Shown here: positions 1 through 8,516 of the stretch, in pieces
How positions within the stretch are numbered: the stretch's first letter is position 1
Layout of the letters: each line of letters starts with the position of its first letter
NCBI RefSeq assembly: GCF_002454115.1
Contig: NZ_DKIH01000011.1
Location: 245,697 to 309,696, forward strand
Direction of reading: 5' to 3'
DNA: 64,000 nt
From: Sphingopyxis sp. UBA6723
GTDB taxonomy: Bacteria; Pseudomonadota; Alphaproteobacteria; Sphingomonadales; Sphingomonadaceae
Notes under the pieces: generated by a model
Database searches by the model: none
Told to the model about the DNA's origin: nothing
The model's input: the letters and a program-made list of their open reading frames with translations, nothing else
Program-made: the position numbers and the translations under genes

Positions 1-51
1 TCCGTCAGCGCTTCGCGCTGCCACCTCCCCATGGCTTCGCCACAGGGAGGA
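1..51. repeat. Palindromic intergenic repeat, cut by window start (element J)
   Basis: Two successive hairpins lie just past the coq4 stop codon. The first is CAGCGC-TTC-GCGCTG at 6-20. The second pairs CCTCCC at 24-29 with GGGAGG at 45-50. The left end is outside the window, so the full element cannot be judged. It resembles the dispersed palindromic repeats elsewhere in this window in layout but not in sequence. It could also help end coq4 transcription on the minus strand. Confidence 0.5.
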
Positions 52-59
52 TCATGGGT

Positions 60-842
60 TCAAGCCGCCACCGCCTGCTGCGACGCGAGGAAATTATACG
101 GATCGATCCCGCGGCTGCGGTAGGCGCGGTGCGCTTCGTGATATAGCGTCGGTTCACCAATCCCCAACCGCGCGCGCGCCGCGTCTAGTGGCTCGGCGAG
201 CAGGGCGCGGATGTCCTGTTCGATGATCGCCTTCGCCGCCTTGCCATGGCGCTGACCCTGACGGATCGCGCCGAACACCGGCGCCTTGGCTTTCACGCCG
301 CGCTTCACTTCATAGCCACCGGCATAGGCGATGAAGAAATTGCCGTAATTGCCCGTCTGGCCATAGGTGAAGCCGAGCACGCACTGTTCGCCCAGCGCGT
401 CGCGGCCATAGCCGGTCAGGATGTGGAACAGATCATGCGTGTCGCGCAGGCGGTTGGCGTACCATTGCACCTGATCGTCGAACTTGGGGCGTCCCATCTT
501 ATCGGCTTCGGCGACAAGACCTGCGGCCGAAAGCCCCTCGCGGCGCATGAAGGTGACATAGGCGTGGCCGACGCTGCCCTCGGGCAATTCGTCAATCCAC
601 GCATGATCGTCGAGCAGGTCGGGCAGATAGGGCTCGCTGGCCATCAACTGACGGCCCTTGTCGCTCTCAACGAACGCGCGGGCGTCGTCCATGAAGCCCT
701 TGCGCGGCAAGCTTTCGAAGATGTGGAATACCTGCTCGGTATCTTCCTTGTCCTTGATCAGTTTGCGAAAGTGCGACAGCGCCTTGAACGGGCGAAAGGT
801 CGGCATCTTGCGGTCGGGATGGGAGAAGATGGTCGGGGTCAT
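60..842 (-). CDS. coq4: Ubiquinone biosynthesis protein Coq4 family
   Basis: This 260-residue protein belongs to the Coq4 family, which acts in late ubiquinone biosynthesis. The diagnostic HDxxH-x11-E zinc/metal motif is intact: H136, D137, H140 and E152 (context THDLFHILTGYGRDALGE). The reading frame is open back to 902, but the ATG at 842 is preferred. A promoter (TTGACA at 897-902, TATCTG at 875-880, minus strand) would otherwise lie inside the gene, and residues before 842 do not look like Coq4. A perfect operator-like palindrome covers the -35 region, so the gene is probably repressed by a TetR-type protein. It is divergent from the DUF418 gene. Confidence 0.9.
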   Translation of the reverse strand: MTPTIFSHPDRKMPTFRPFKALSHFRKLIKDKEDTEQVFHIFESLPRKGFMDDARAFVESDKGRQLMASEPYLPDLLDDHAWIDELPEGSVGHAYVTFMRREGLSAAGLVAEADKMGRPKFDDQVQWYANRLRDTHDLFHILTGYGRDALGEQCVLGFTYGQTGNYGNFFIAYAGGYEVKRGVKAKAPVFGAIRQGQRHGKAAKAIIEQDIRALLAEPLDAARARLGIGEPTLYHEAHRAYRSRGIDPYNFLASQQAVAA

Positions 843-874
843 GGCTGCTCTCGTGCGAATCTGGCGATGATGAT

Positions 875-904
875 CAGATAGCATTACTGACATGGATGTC
901 AATA
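875..904 (-). promoter_or_regulatory. coq4 promoter with TetR-type operator
   Basis: Reading the minus strand, TTGACA (897-902) and TATCTG (875-880) are separated by 16 bp, which fits a sigma-70 promoter about 30 nt before the chosen coq4 start. The perfect inverted repeat TGACAT-CC-ATGTCA (888-901) overlaps the -35 box. The same arrangement recurs upstream of the di-iron-type hydrolase gene near 19.06 kb, next to a TetR gene. The operator assignment is inference from symmetry and recurrence. Confidence 0.6.
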
Positions 905-998
905 ATGAGTTAATCGCGAGGCCTGTGTTTCAGAAACCGCTCGACGCTGGCAGCGATGAACGATAGCCCCTGTATCGATATCGGAACGGGGATTGGGC

Positions 999-2246
999 AT
1001 GATAACGGGGACGAGAATAGAAAGTCTCGACGCGATCCGCGGCGTTGCGGTGATGGGCATATTGGCGATGAATATCGTCGCCTTCGCGCTGCCCTTCCCG
1101 GCTTATTCCAATCCTGCCGCGGGCGGGCCGCCGGGCGATCTCGACCTGGCGACCTGGTTCTTCAACTTCGTCTTTGTCGATTCCAAGATGCGCGGCATGT
1201 TCTCTTTGCTGTTCGGTGCAAGTACCTTGCTCGTGATCGACAGCGCCGTGGCGGCAGGGCGCGCGCCTGCAGGAGCACATTATCCGCGCATGTTCTGGCT
1301 CGCGCTGTTCGGCCTCGCCCATTTCTACCTGATCTGGTTCGGCGACATCTTGTTCCTCTACGCCATTTGCGGGCTGTTGCTGTTCCTGTTTCGCAACCTG
1401 TCGGTCAAAGCATTGCTGCTCTGGTCGCTGCCGTTTTTCCTCATCGGCATCGGCATTCCGGCAAGCCTGTGGGCCATGCTGTCGATGGCGCAGGCCGGAA
1501 CGCTGCCCGCTGAGGCGGCGGCGGGGATGCAGGAGGCGCTGCGTCAGATGAACGCCGAAATGGGGCCTTCGACGCCACTTCATGCTCAGGAAACCGCGCT
1601 TTATCTCGGCAGCTACGCCAGCATCCTGGGCCACCGCACCGGTGAAATGGCGGGCGACCCGCTGTTTTTTGTCGGGATGTTCCTGTGGGAAACAATGGGG
1701 CTGATGCTGATCGGCATGGCATTGTATAAATCGCGGATGCTGACCGGCGAATGGGATATGGCGCGCTATCGCAAATGGGCCGTCATTTGTTTCCTGATCG
1801 CAACCCCGCCGCTGGTTGCTTTGGCGCTATACCAAATGCAGTCGGGCTATGGCGCGGTGTCGATTTTTGGCGCTTCGATGGCACTGTCGATTCCCTTCGA
1901 CACCCTGATGACCGTCGGCTGGACGGCGCTGATCATGCTGCTGATCAAATCGGTGGCCGGAGACGCGGTGCGCGCGCGGCTCGCGGCCACCGGGCGCATG
2001 GCGTTCACCAATTACCTCGTCACCTCGATCGTCATGACGACGATATTCTACGGCTATGGGTTGGGGCTGTTCGGCAGCGTCGGGCGCACTGCGCTCTATC
2101 TGTTCTGCTTCGGCATGTGGGCGGCGATGCTGCTCTGGTCGAAACCCTGGCTGGACCGCTTCCATTATGGGCCGCTCGAATGGCTGTGGCGCAGCCTGGC
2201 GCGCTGGCAGGTGCAACCGATGCGGAAAGCGGCGCCGGTTCAGTAA
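999..2246 (+). CDS. DUF418 domain-containing membrane protein (YeiB-like)
   Basis: The product is a polytopic inner-membrane protein of 415 residues. It starts with the family-typical RIESLDAIRGVAVMGILAMN segment and ends in a DUF418-type C-terminal region (FTNYLVTSIVMT, then WLDRFHYGPLEWLWRS). About ten hydrophobic segments are visible. Function is unknown; the family is sometimes linked to acyltransferase-3-like folds. The frame extends to a TTG at 993, but the ATG at 999 has a purine-rich ACGGGG stretch before it and begins the conserved region. It overlaps the convergent Hpt gene by 7 bp at the 3' end. Confidence 0.85.
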   Translation: MITGTRIESLDAIRGVAVMGILAMNIVAFALPFPAYSNPAAGGPPGDLDLATWFFNFVFVDSKMRGMFSLLFGASTLLVIDSAVAAGRAPAGAHYPRMFWLALFGLAHFYLIWFGDILFLYAICGLLLFLFRNLSVKALLLWSLPFFLIGIGIPASLWAMLSMAQAGTLPAEAAAGMQEALRQMNAEMGPSTPLHAQETALYLGSYASILGHRTGEMAGDPLFFVGMFLWETMGLMLIGMALYKSRMLTGEWDMARYRKWAVICFLIATPPLVALALYQMQSGYGAVSIFGASMALSIPFDTLMTVGWTALIMLLIKSVAGDAVRARLAATGRMAFTNYLVTSIVMTTIFYGYGLGLFGSVGRTALYLFCFGMWAAMLLWSKPWLDRFHYGPLEWLWRSLARWQVQPMRKAAPVQ

Positions 2247-2644
2247 CCGACGGCGCGGCCGAATCCGGCTGGGCGGCGCTGGACGAGCGGATTGGCTTCG
2301 CGCTCCAGCGCGCTCAGCGTTTCCTCGAACAGCCGCCGCAGCTCGACGACGCGCGGCAGATATTCTTCGGGGCTGATCTGGCTCTCGACGCAGTGGCGCC
2401 CGAACATTTCGATATCTTCGGCAACCGCGCCGAGTTTTTCACCGCCGAACTGGCGCGCTTCGCTTTTCAGCGTGTGCGCGGGCATCACCAGACCGCGCGC
2501 ATCGCGGGCGCGCATCGCCTCTTCGATCGCCGCCACCGATTTGGTGCCGTCTTCACGGAAATAGCCCAGAATGCGCACGAACGCCGCCCCCAGCTGGGTG
2601 CGCGTGGCGCGAAATTCATCCCAATCGACCAGGATTTCGTCCAA
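2240..2644 (-). CDS. Stand-alone Hpt-domain phosphotransfer protein
   Basis: This 134-residue helical protein carries a single histidine phosphotransfer domain. The phospho-acceptor is H57 in AHTLKSEARQFGGEKL, the classic HxLKGxA-like site with E in place of the usual G. No kinase or response regulator gene is adjacent, so its partners must be encoded elsewhere. It lies downstream of tusA-like and der on the same strand across a gap of about 115 bp, and may have its own promoter there. The long C-terminal helix continues past the domain into a low-complexity tail. Confidence 0.8.
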   Translation of the reverse strand: MDEILVDWDEFRATRTQLGAAFVRILGYFREDGTKSVAAIEEAMRARDARGLVMPAHTLKSEARQFGGEKLGAVAEDIEMFGRHCVESQISPEEYLPRVVELRRLFEETLSALEREANPLVQRRPAGFGRAVGY

Positions 2645-2759
2645 TGTAATGTCCCTTGGTATGCAAAGTCGGTCGTGGTCCCATCCGACCCATGCCCAAG
2701 TTCGGTAAAAAAGAGGTTACGACCGGCGGCGCATGCGACCGAAACCGGCCCATTTTGGG

Positions 2760-2990
2760 TCAGCGGTGCACGCGCCAGCGGCCAGCGTCGTCGGTCGCGG
2801 CTTCCTCCTCGACCAACCAGCCATGCTCGTTCGCGAGCGCGACGACTTCGCGCCCCGCCTGCGGGTCGTCGGCGATCAACAGCACATCGGTCGCATCGCG
2901 CATCGCGCGCGCCAGCCGCAGCGCCGGCCAGGGGCAGCGCATCCCGCGCGCGTCGACGATCAGCGTCTCCCCGGCGTTACGTCCGGTCAT
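2760..2990 (-). CDS. TusA-like sulfurtransferase
   Basis: A 76-residue SirA/TusA-family protein. The family Cys is present in the CPWPALRLARA motif (RGMRCPWP), which is the persulfide-carrying CPxP site. Known members relay sulfur to tRNA thiolation or other cofactor pathways; which role applies here cannot be told. The ATG overlaps the der stop codon by 4 bp (ATGA), implying translational coupling with der. Confidence 0.85.
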   Translation of the reverse strand: MTGRNAGETLIVDARGMRCPWPALRLARAMRDATDVLLIADDPQAGREVVALANEHGWLVEEEAATDDAGRWRVHR

Positions 2991-4363
2991 TCGTCATAGG
3001 GGTTGCGCGAATTGCGGAAATTCAGCCGCACCGGCACGCCCTGAAACCCCAATTCCTTGCGCATTCCGTTAACCAGATAGCGGGTGTAGCTGCCCGGCAG
3101 GCTGTCGGTGCGCGTCCCGAACACGACAAAGGTCGGCGGCCGGGTGCGCGCCTGGGTGATGTAACGCAGCTTGATCCGCTTGCCGCCCGGCGCCGGCGGC
3201 GGATTGGCATCAACCGCGCGTTCGAACCAGCGATTGAGCGCCGAGGTCGAGACGCGGTTGGTCCAGATCGCCCGCTGTTCGAACGCCACGCGGACCAGCG
3301 TGTCGATGCCTTTGCCAGTCGCGCCCGAAATCGTCAGCACCGGCACGCCCTTGACCTGGCTGAGCCCGTCTTCCAGCGCGGCACGCACGCCGTTGAACAG
3401 CGACGATGGTTCTTCGGCGACATCCCATTTATTGAGCGCGACGACCAGCGCGCGGCCTTCCTGTAGCACGCGGTCGGCGATGTGCAGGTCCTGCGATTCC
3501 AGCCCCTTGGTTGCGTCGAGCAGCAGCACGACGACCTCGGCAAAATCGACCGCGTGCAGCGCGTCGGCGACCGACATCTTCTCCAGCTTGTCCTGCACCT
3601 TCGCGCGCTTGCGCATCCCGGCGGTGTCGAACAGCTGAATCTCGTGAACTTCGCCGTCGTCTTCCCATTTCCAGTCGACGCGGATCGAATCGCGGGTAAT
3701 CCCCGCTTCGGGTCCGGTGATCAGCCGGTCCTCCCCGATCATCCGGTTGATCAGTGTCGATTTGCCCGCGTTCGGTCGGCCGACGATGGCGAGCTTCATC
3801 GGGCCGAGCGGCGCGTCCTCGTCTTCGGAGGCGGCGGCGACTTCCTTCTCGATTTCGTCAAACGGCTCGACGATCGGGCGCAGCAGGTCGAACAGATCGA
3901 CCATCCCGTCGCCATGTTCGGCGCTGAGTGCGACCGGATTGTCGAAGCCAAGCGAATAGGATTCCATCAGGCCGTTTTCGCCCTGTTTGCCTTCGGCCTT
4001 GTTGACCACCAGGATGATCGGCGTGTCCTCGCTGCGCAGCCAGCGGGCGATTTCCTCGTCAAGCGGCACAACCCCGGCGCGGCCGTCGATCATGAACAGC
4101 GCCGCATCGGCCTCGCGCACCGCCTTTTCGGTCTGGACGCGCATCCGCCCCGGCAGCGTCGCGGCGTCCTGATCCTCGAAACCCGCGGTATCGACGATAC
4201 GAAATTCCAGCCCGAGCAGATTGGCGTCGCCCTCACGCCGGTCGCGCGTCACCCCGGGCTGGTCGTCGACCAGCGCCAGCCGCTTGCCGACCAGCCGGTT
4301 GAACAGCGTCGATTTGCCCACATTCGGGCGGCCAACAATGGCGATCGTCGCGAATCGCGACAT
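2987..4363 (-). CDS. der: Ribosome biogenesis GTPase Der (EngA)
   Basis: Der is an essential double-GTPase for 50S subunit maturation. Two P-loops are visible: GRPNVGKST near residue 11 and GRPNAGKST near residue 197. Both have matching DTAG and NKxE/NKWD specificity motifs, and a C-terminal KH-like domain ends in LNFRNSRNPY. The length (458 aa) is normal. Gene order yfgM-like, bamB, der is the conserved proteobacterial arrangement. The bamB stop lies 49 bp upstream. Confidence 0.97.
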   Translation of the reverse strand: MSRFATIAIVGRPNVGKSTLFNRLVGKRLALVDDQPGVTRDRREGDANLLGLEFRIVDTAGFEDQDAATLPGRMRVQTEKAVREADAALFMIDGRAGVVPLDEEIARWLRSEDTPIILVVNKAEGKQGENGLMESYSLGFDNPVALSAEHGDGMVDLFDLLRPIVEPFDEIEKEVAAASEDEDAPLGPMKLAIVGRPNAGKSTLINRMIGEDRLITGPEAGITRDSIRVDWKWEDDGEVHEIQLFDTAGMRKRAKVQDKLEKMSVADALHAVDFAEVVVLLLDATKGLESQDLHIADRVLQEGRALVVALNKWDVAEEPSSLFNGVRAALEDGLSQVKGVPVLTISGATGKGIDTLVRVAFEQRAIWTNRVSTSALNRWFERAVDANPPPAPGGKRIKLRYITQARTRPPTFVVFGTRTDSLPGSYTRYLVNGMRKELGFQGVPVRLNFRNSRNPYDE

Positions 4364-4412
4364 GACAATTTATCCCTGTAGTTGCGCCGGGCCGCCCCGG
4401 CCCGGACGCGTG

Positions 4413-5747
4413 TCAGCGCCAGGCCGTGATCTGCCCGTCGTCCGCCAAAATATACAAAATATTGTTCGCCACCACCGGCGCCTGCGACAGTGATGATTTG
4501 AATTCGGTCGATCCGAGCAACGTCCCATCGGTCGGCGAATACTCCGCCATAATCCCTTCGCTGTTGACCGCGATCAGGCGGCCACCCGCCAGGATCGGCC
4601 CGGTCCAGCGGATCGGATCCTTTTTCTTCTTTTCGGTTTCGATACGAAAACGCGAAAGCTGCTGAAGCCAGCGTACCTTGCCCGACGTGCGCGCGACGCA
4701 CAGCAACTTGCCGTCGTCGGTCATCGCATACACCCATTCGCCAACCACATAGGGGGTCGAGATGCCGGCGATCGAGATTTCCCACGTGCGCTGCCCGGTG
4801 AGCAGTTCATAACTCGCCATGCGGCCACCCTGGCCCAGCGCAAAGACGCGGCCATTGTCCACCACGGGATCGGCATCGACGTCAGTCAGCGTCGATACTG
4901 ACAGCGCCATCGAGGTGCGCGCCAGCGCGTCTTCCCACAGGTCGCGGCCGTTTTCGTAGCGATAGGCTTGCACCTCGCCCGACGAGAAGCCGGCGACGAT
5001 CGTCCCCTGCCCCGCCGCGGGCGACGCGGCGCCAAACACGCTGCCGGGTTCCAGCGACGCCGTCGCCTGCCACAGCACCCCGCCGTTCGCCGCGTTGAGC
5101 GCGATGATCTGATTGTCCTGGCTGATCACATAGACCCCGCCAAAGGCAATCGTCGGCGCACCGCGCAGCGGCCCGGCGGGCTTCACTTTCCAGATCACCG
5201 ATCCATCGGCGACGTTCAGCGCCGCGACATCGCCCGCGCCGCTGGTGGCGTAGACGACATTGCCATCCACCCCCGCGCCGCCGCCGAACAGCGAATCCTT
5301 GAAATCCTTGCCCGTGCTGCCGATCGCGGTGCGCCACAGCGGCGCACCGGTGTCGGCGGCCAGCGCGGTCACGACGGCATCGGTGCCGACGGCGAACAGG
5401 CGATTGTCGGCGATCACCGGCGACGCGGCGAGCCGCTGTTTGTTGGTGCTCCCGGCGATATTGCCCTGCCACAGCATGCTGCGCGTCGCGCCCAGCGCCG
5501 GGTGGCCCATCGATTTCGACGCATTGCCGCCCGACTGCGCCCATGCGGCATTGACCGCGGGTTCGGGCAAGACAACTGCGATCGCCGCGGTCGCCGGATC
5601 GACCTTGATGCTGGCGTCATTCGACAGGATCGACACGCGATCGCCGATCGTGGGGGTCTTAGGCCCGCCGTCGCCCTTGAACACGCCGCAACCTGCGAGC
5701 GACAGCGCCAGCAGCGCTGCGGTCATTCCTAAACGCGTCTTCCGCAT
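4413..5747 (-). CDS. bamB: Outer membrane assembly lipoprotein BamB (PQQ-like beta-propeller)
   Basis: The product is a 444-residue lipoprotein with signal peptide and lipobox ALSLAGC (Cys20), followed by repeated beta-propeller blades (for example VYATSGAGDVAALNVADGSV, GGVLWQATA). BamB is a periplasm-facing accessory of the BAM complex that inserts beta-barrels. The frame is open to 6029, but the ATG at 5747 is chosen because it directly starts the signal peptide and sits 1 nt after the stop of the upstream yfgM-like gene. Context with yfgM-like and der supports the assignment. Confidence 0.95.
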   Translation of the reverse strand: MRKTRLGMTAALLALSLAGCGVFKGDGGPKTPTIGDRVSILSNDASIKVDPATAAIAVVLPEPAVNAAWAQSGGNASKSMGHPALGATRSMLWQGNIAGSTNKQRLAASPVIADNRLFAVGTDAVVTALAADTGAPLWRTAIGSTGKDFKDSLFGGGAGVDGNVVYATSGAGDVAALNVADGSVIWKVKPAGPLRGAPTIAFGGVYVISQDNQIIALNAANGGVLWQATASLEPGSVFGAASPAAGQGTIVAGFSSGEVQAYRYENGRDLWEDALARTSMALSVSTLTDVDADPVVDNGRVFALGQGGRMASYELLTGQRTWEISIAGISTPYVVGEWVYAMTDDGKLLCVARTSGKVRWLQQLSRFRIETEKKKKDPIRWTGPILAGGRLIAVNSEGIMAEYSPTDGTLLGSTEFKSSLSQAPVVANNILYILADDGQITAWR

Positions 5748-5748
5748 G

Positions 5749-6522
5749 TTATTTCGTTTCCTCAACTGGGGCGGCTGCCGCCGCTTTCGGCGCGGCATTG
5801 CCTGTCTGGTCTTTCGCGGCGCTTTCGGCCGCACGATCGGCGACGGCATCGACGCCGAGCATCCCTGCCATCTGGACCGATCGCGATTGCAGCGATTTGG
5901 CGACGCCGGGCAGCTTGGCGATACGGCCGTACAGCGCGCCCGCCTGATCATATTGGCCCAGTTGGTAATGGGCGGTCGCCGACAGTTCGGCGGCGCTGGC
6001 GAACCAGCTCGACACCGGATCCTTGGCATCGACCAGCGGCTTCATGCGCGCAATCACCGCTTCGGGTTTCAGGCTGTCATATTCGAACGCCGTCTGGCGG
6101 ATCAGCGCCAGATCGCGCAGCGCCTGATCGAGCTTGGTATCGGCGGCGACTTTGGCCATCAGCGCCGCGGCCGCCTTCAGATCACCGGTCTGCGCCTTGA
6201 TATTCGCCTGCTGCATCATCGCGACAGCGCGATAGGCAGGCTCACCGCCCGCGGCCAGCTTGTCGAGTTCGGTGGCCGCCGCGCGCGGCTGGTTCGTCGA
6301 CAGCTTTTCGAACGCTGCGATCAGTTCTTCGGCCCGCTCGCCGCGCACCGCGTCCTGGCGATGGTCCCAGTACAGATAGCCGCCGAACGCCAGTACGGCG
6401 GCCAGCACCCCGCCAATGATCCAGCGGCCATAGCGCTGCATGATCGTGTCGAGCCGGTCCTTGCGGACGGCTTCATCGACTTCCTGCAACAGCGCGGCAT
6501 CGTTGGTCGGGCTCAAGGCCAA
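5749..6522 (-). CDS. YfgM-like tetratricopeptide membrane protein
   Basis: A 257-residue protein with a short cytoplasmic N-terminus, one transmembrane helix at about residues 34-52 (WIIGGVLAAVLAFGGYLYW), and a periplasmic TPR-like helical domain. In E. coli the homologous YfgM associates with the SecYEG translocon and periplasmic chaperones, and is encoded just upstream of bamB as here. The tail after residue 235 is Ala/Pro-rich. It is translationally coupled to bamB (stop and start 1 nt apart). Confidence 0.87.
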   Translation of the reverse strand: MALSPTNDAALLQEVDEAVRKDRLDTIMQRYGRWIIGGVLAAVLAFGGYLYWDHRQDAVRGERAEELIAAFEKLSTNQPRAAATELDKLAAGGEPAYRAVAMMQQANIKAQTGDLKAAAALMAKVAADTKLDQALRDLALIRQTAFEYDSLKPEAVIARMKPLVDAKDPVSSWFASAAELSATAHYQLGQYDQAGALYGRIAKLPGVAKSLQSRSVQMAGMLGVDAVADRAAESAAKDQTGNAAPKAAAAAPVEETK

Positions 6523-6591
6523 TCAAACCTCCATATATCGTTCAGGGCTTTGGGCATAAATCCCACCGCGGCTTCCTTAGCGACGGCGCAG

Positions 6592-6618
6592 AAAAAGGCC
6601 AAGCGATTCACTTGGCCT
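6592..6618 (-). terminator. Rho-independent terminator of panB
   Basis: On the minus strand the stem AGGCCAAG / CTTGGCCT (8 bp, 7-nt loop, 6596-6618) is followed by a run of five T residues. It lies 23 bp beyond the panB stop codon and before the yfgM-like gene, separating panB from the yfgM-bamB-der transcript. Confidence 0.85.
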
Positions 6619-6640
6619 GAAATCCATACTGCACGCTGCG

Positions 6641-7504
6641 TCAGCCAGCGTAGATCTGATCCTCGGTCGGGAATGAACGAGACCTGACCTGATCGGCATA
6701 TTCCTTCACCGCACCGCTGACCACGCCCGCCATGTCCTGATAGCGTTTGACGAACTTCGGGACGCGTTCGAACATGCCCAGCATGTCCTCGGTCACCAGC
6801 ACCTGCCCGTCGCATTGCGCCGACGCGCCGATGCCGATGGTCGGACAGGCGACCTTGTTGGTCACTTCGATCGCAATCGATTCGAGCACACCCTCGATCA
6901 CCAGCGAAAAGGCGCCAGCCTGCGCGACCGCCACCGAATCCTCCACGATCGACCGCGCCTCTTCCTCGCTCTTGCCGCGCACACCATAGCCGCCCAGGAT
7001 ATTGACTGCCTGCGGGGTGAGCCCGACATGCCCCATCACCGGGATGCCGCGCTGGGTGAGGAATTCGATCGTCGGGGCGAGCGCGCGCCCGCCCTCCATC
7101 TTGACAGCCGCGGCGCCGGTTTCCTTCAGCAAATGCGCCGCGTTGGTGAACGCCTGTTCGGGACTCGCTTCATAGCTGCCGAACGGCATGTCGACGATGA
7201 CCGCGGCATGATAGCTGCCGCGCACCACCGCGGCGCCATGCAGCGCCATCATTTCCATCGTCACCCCGACCGTGTGCGGCAGCCCGTAAATCACCTGCCC
7301 CAGCGAATCGCCGACCAGCAGCATGTCGCAATGCGGGTCGAGCAGCTGCGCCATGCGGACGGTGTAGGCGGTCAGCATCACGATCGGCTCGCCGCCCTTG
7401 CGCTGGCGGATGCGCGGCACCGTCAGGCGCTTCATTGGCTGCGGCGTCGGGTTCGCGCGGCTGGTCGAGGTGTCGAAGGTGAGCGTTTTGGGCAGGGTGG
7501 ACAT
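6641..7504 (-). CDS. panB: 3-methyl-2-oxobutanoate hydroxymethyltransferase
   Basis: PanB makes ketopantoate from alpha-ketoisovalerate and 5,10-methylene-THF, the first committed step of pantothenate/CoA synthesis. Metal-binding D66 (LVGDSLG) and D105 (DMPFGSY) and the catalytic-loop K135/E137 (VKMEGG) are visible. The TIM-barrel length is typical at 287 aa. panC is not adjacent. A hairpin terminator follows directly, so it is probably transcribed alone. Confidence 0.97.
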   Translation of the reverse strand: MSTLPKTLTFDTSTSRANPTPQPMKRLTVPRIRQRKGGEPIVMLTAYTVRMAQLLDPHCDMLLVGDSLGQVIYGLPHTVGVTMEMMALHGAAVVRGSYHAAVIVDMPFGSYEASPEQAFTNAAHLLKETGAAAVKMEGGRALAPTIEFLTQRGIPVMGHVGLTPQAVNILGGYGVRGKSEEEARSIVEDSVAVAQAGAFSLVIEGVLESIAIEVTNKVACPTIGIGASAQCDGQVLVTEDMLGMFERVPKFVKRYQDMAGVVSGAVKEYADQVRSRSFPTEDQIYAG

Positions 7505-7570
7505 GGGGCGCAGGCTTAGCGGCTAAACCCCGACCGCGAAAGCGCGAAGCATGCCAATGTAATTTCTTCT

Positions 7571-7618
7571 TGACTTAATGTTCGTCATAATTAACATTGC
7601 GTCACATTCAACGAACAT
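7571..7618 (+). promoter_or_regulatory. Promoter region with inverted repeats for the membrane protein/XRE pair
   Basis: This AT-rich stretch carries TTGACT at 7570-7575 as a possible -35 box. It also has the inverted pair ATGTTCG (7578-7584) and CGAACAT (7612-7618), and a second overlapping pair AATGTT / AACATT (7577-7596). The symmetry fits autoregulation by the XRE-type regulator encoded at 8059-8277. The promoter assignment is tentative. Confidence 0.4.
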
Positions 7619-7632
7619 CGGAAACTTCGCAT

Positions 7633-8055
7633 ATGTCATTTCGGGAAAAGACCCACTGGGCGGCCTTCATCGGCATCTTCGCTGCCTTTGGCTGGTATTT
7701 CGTCGCCTATCCCTGGCACATAATCGATACTCCGGCGGGTGTCGGCGCAGTCGCGGGGATGCTGGTACCGGTCACCATCATCATCATCGCGGCGATGGCG
7801 GCAACCGCGGCGTTCTTTGCCATCCGGGCGCCCAAGGAGGTGTATGTAAAGGAGGACGAGCGCGAACGCGGCATCCACCTGCGCGGCACCCATCTCGCTT
7901 ATTATCCGCTGGTGCTCGGCTGCTGGGCGAATATGATCGCCATATTCTATCGCTTCACGCCCGGCGTCTATCTCAACATTCTGATCGCCACCGTCGTGCT
8001 GGCCGAACTCGTCCGCGTCGGCGCGCAACTCTATTATTACCGCCGGGGATATTGA
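7633..8055 (+). CDS. Small four-helix membrane protein paired with XRE regulator
   Basis: A 140-residue protein with about four transmembrane helices (AAFIGIFAAFGWYFVAYPW, VPVTIIIIAAMAATAAFFAI, YYPLVLGCWANMIAIFY, YLNILIATVVLAEL). A charged cytoplasmic loop lies between helices 2 and 3 (VKEDERERGIHLRG). I do not recognise a specific function. Start 7633 is chosen over 7597 because the hydrophobic domain begins there. The following regulator gene starts 4 nt after the stop, so the two are almost certainly one operon. Confidence 0.75.
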   Translation: MSFREKTHWAAFIGIFAAFGWYFVAYPWHIIDTPAGVGAVAGMLVPVTIIIIAAMAATAAFFAIRAPKEVYVKEDERERGIHLRGTHLAYYPLVLGCWANMIAIFYRFTPGVYLNILIATVVLAELVRVGAQLYYYRRGY

Positions 8056-8058
8056 CCG

Positions 8059-8277
8059 GTGGCGCTTCCCTTCACCAACGATATCCGCACGCTGCGCTTT
8101 CTTGCCGGGGAAATGACACAGGGCGACCTTGGCGACCGCGTCGGCGTCACGCGCCAGACGATCGCGGCAATTGAGCAGGGCAAATACTCGCCGTCGCTCG
8201 AGGTCGCGTTCCGCATCGCGCATGTGTTCGGCAAGCCGCTCGAAGCGGTGTTCCAATGGGAGACCGACACCGATTGA
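8059..8277 (+). CDS. XRE-family helix-turn-helix regulator (YozG/Cro-like)
   Basis: A 72-residue DNA-binding protein consisting of little more than an HTH domain (MTQGDLGDRVGVTRQTIAAIEQGKYSPSLEVAFRIAHVF). Small Cro/C1-type proteins of this size usually control the gene they are paired with. The start is a GTG, because the only in-frame ATG is inside the HTH. The upstream membrane protein is 4 nt away. Confidence 0.85.
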   Translation: MALPFTNDIRTLRFLAGEMTQGDLGDRVGVTRQTIAAIEQGKYSPSLEVAFRIAHVFGKPLEAVFQWETDTD

Positions 8278-8370
8278 GACAGCGCGGCCGCGCGGCCCGG
8301 CCCACGCCTCTCCCCGGGGGCGTCGGGCCGGGTTTGGAGCTGTTTTGGGGTGGTGAGCTGCCGTTCGTTT

Positions 8371-8467
8371 CTTCGTCACCCCGGACTTGATCCGGGGTCC
8401 ATGAGGCCATACGCCGCCCGCTGCTGAGAGGGCGCATGGATCCCGGATCAAGTCCGGGATGACGAAA
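8371..8467. repeat. REPIN-like element F (paired palindromes)
   Basis: Two hairpins in inverted orientation, ACCCCGGACTTGATCCGGGGT and ATCCCGGATCAAGTCCGGGAT, flank a core of about 35 bp rich in GC. The outer ends are CTTCGTCA and TGACGAAAG. It lies between convergent genes (XRE and glycerophosphodiesterase). A related element with the same ends is at 48564-48660. Confidence 0.85.
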
Positions 8468-8516
8468 GTTTATGGCCGCAAATAGTCGTTAGCGGTCATT
8501 CTGCCGGCAGTCTGGA

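Noticed and set aside
1751..3466. A 571-codon plus-strand open frame
   Set aside because: It runs through DUF418, Hpt, tusA-like and der in wrong frames.
5748..6029. Upstream extension of the bamB frame
   Set aside because: Overlaps the yfgM-like gene and lacks a signal peptide; the lipoprotein start at 5747 explains the protein.
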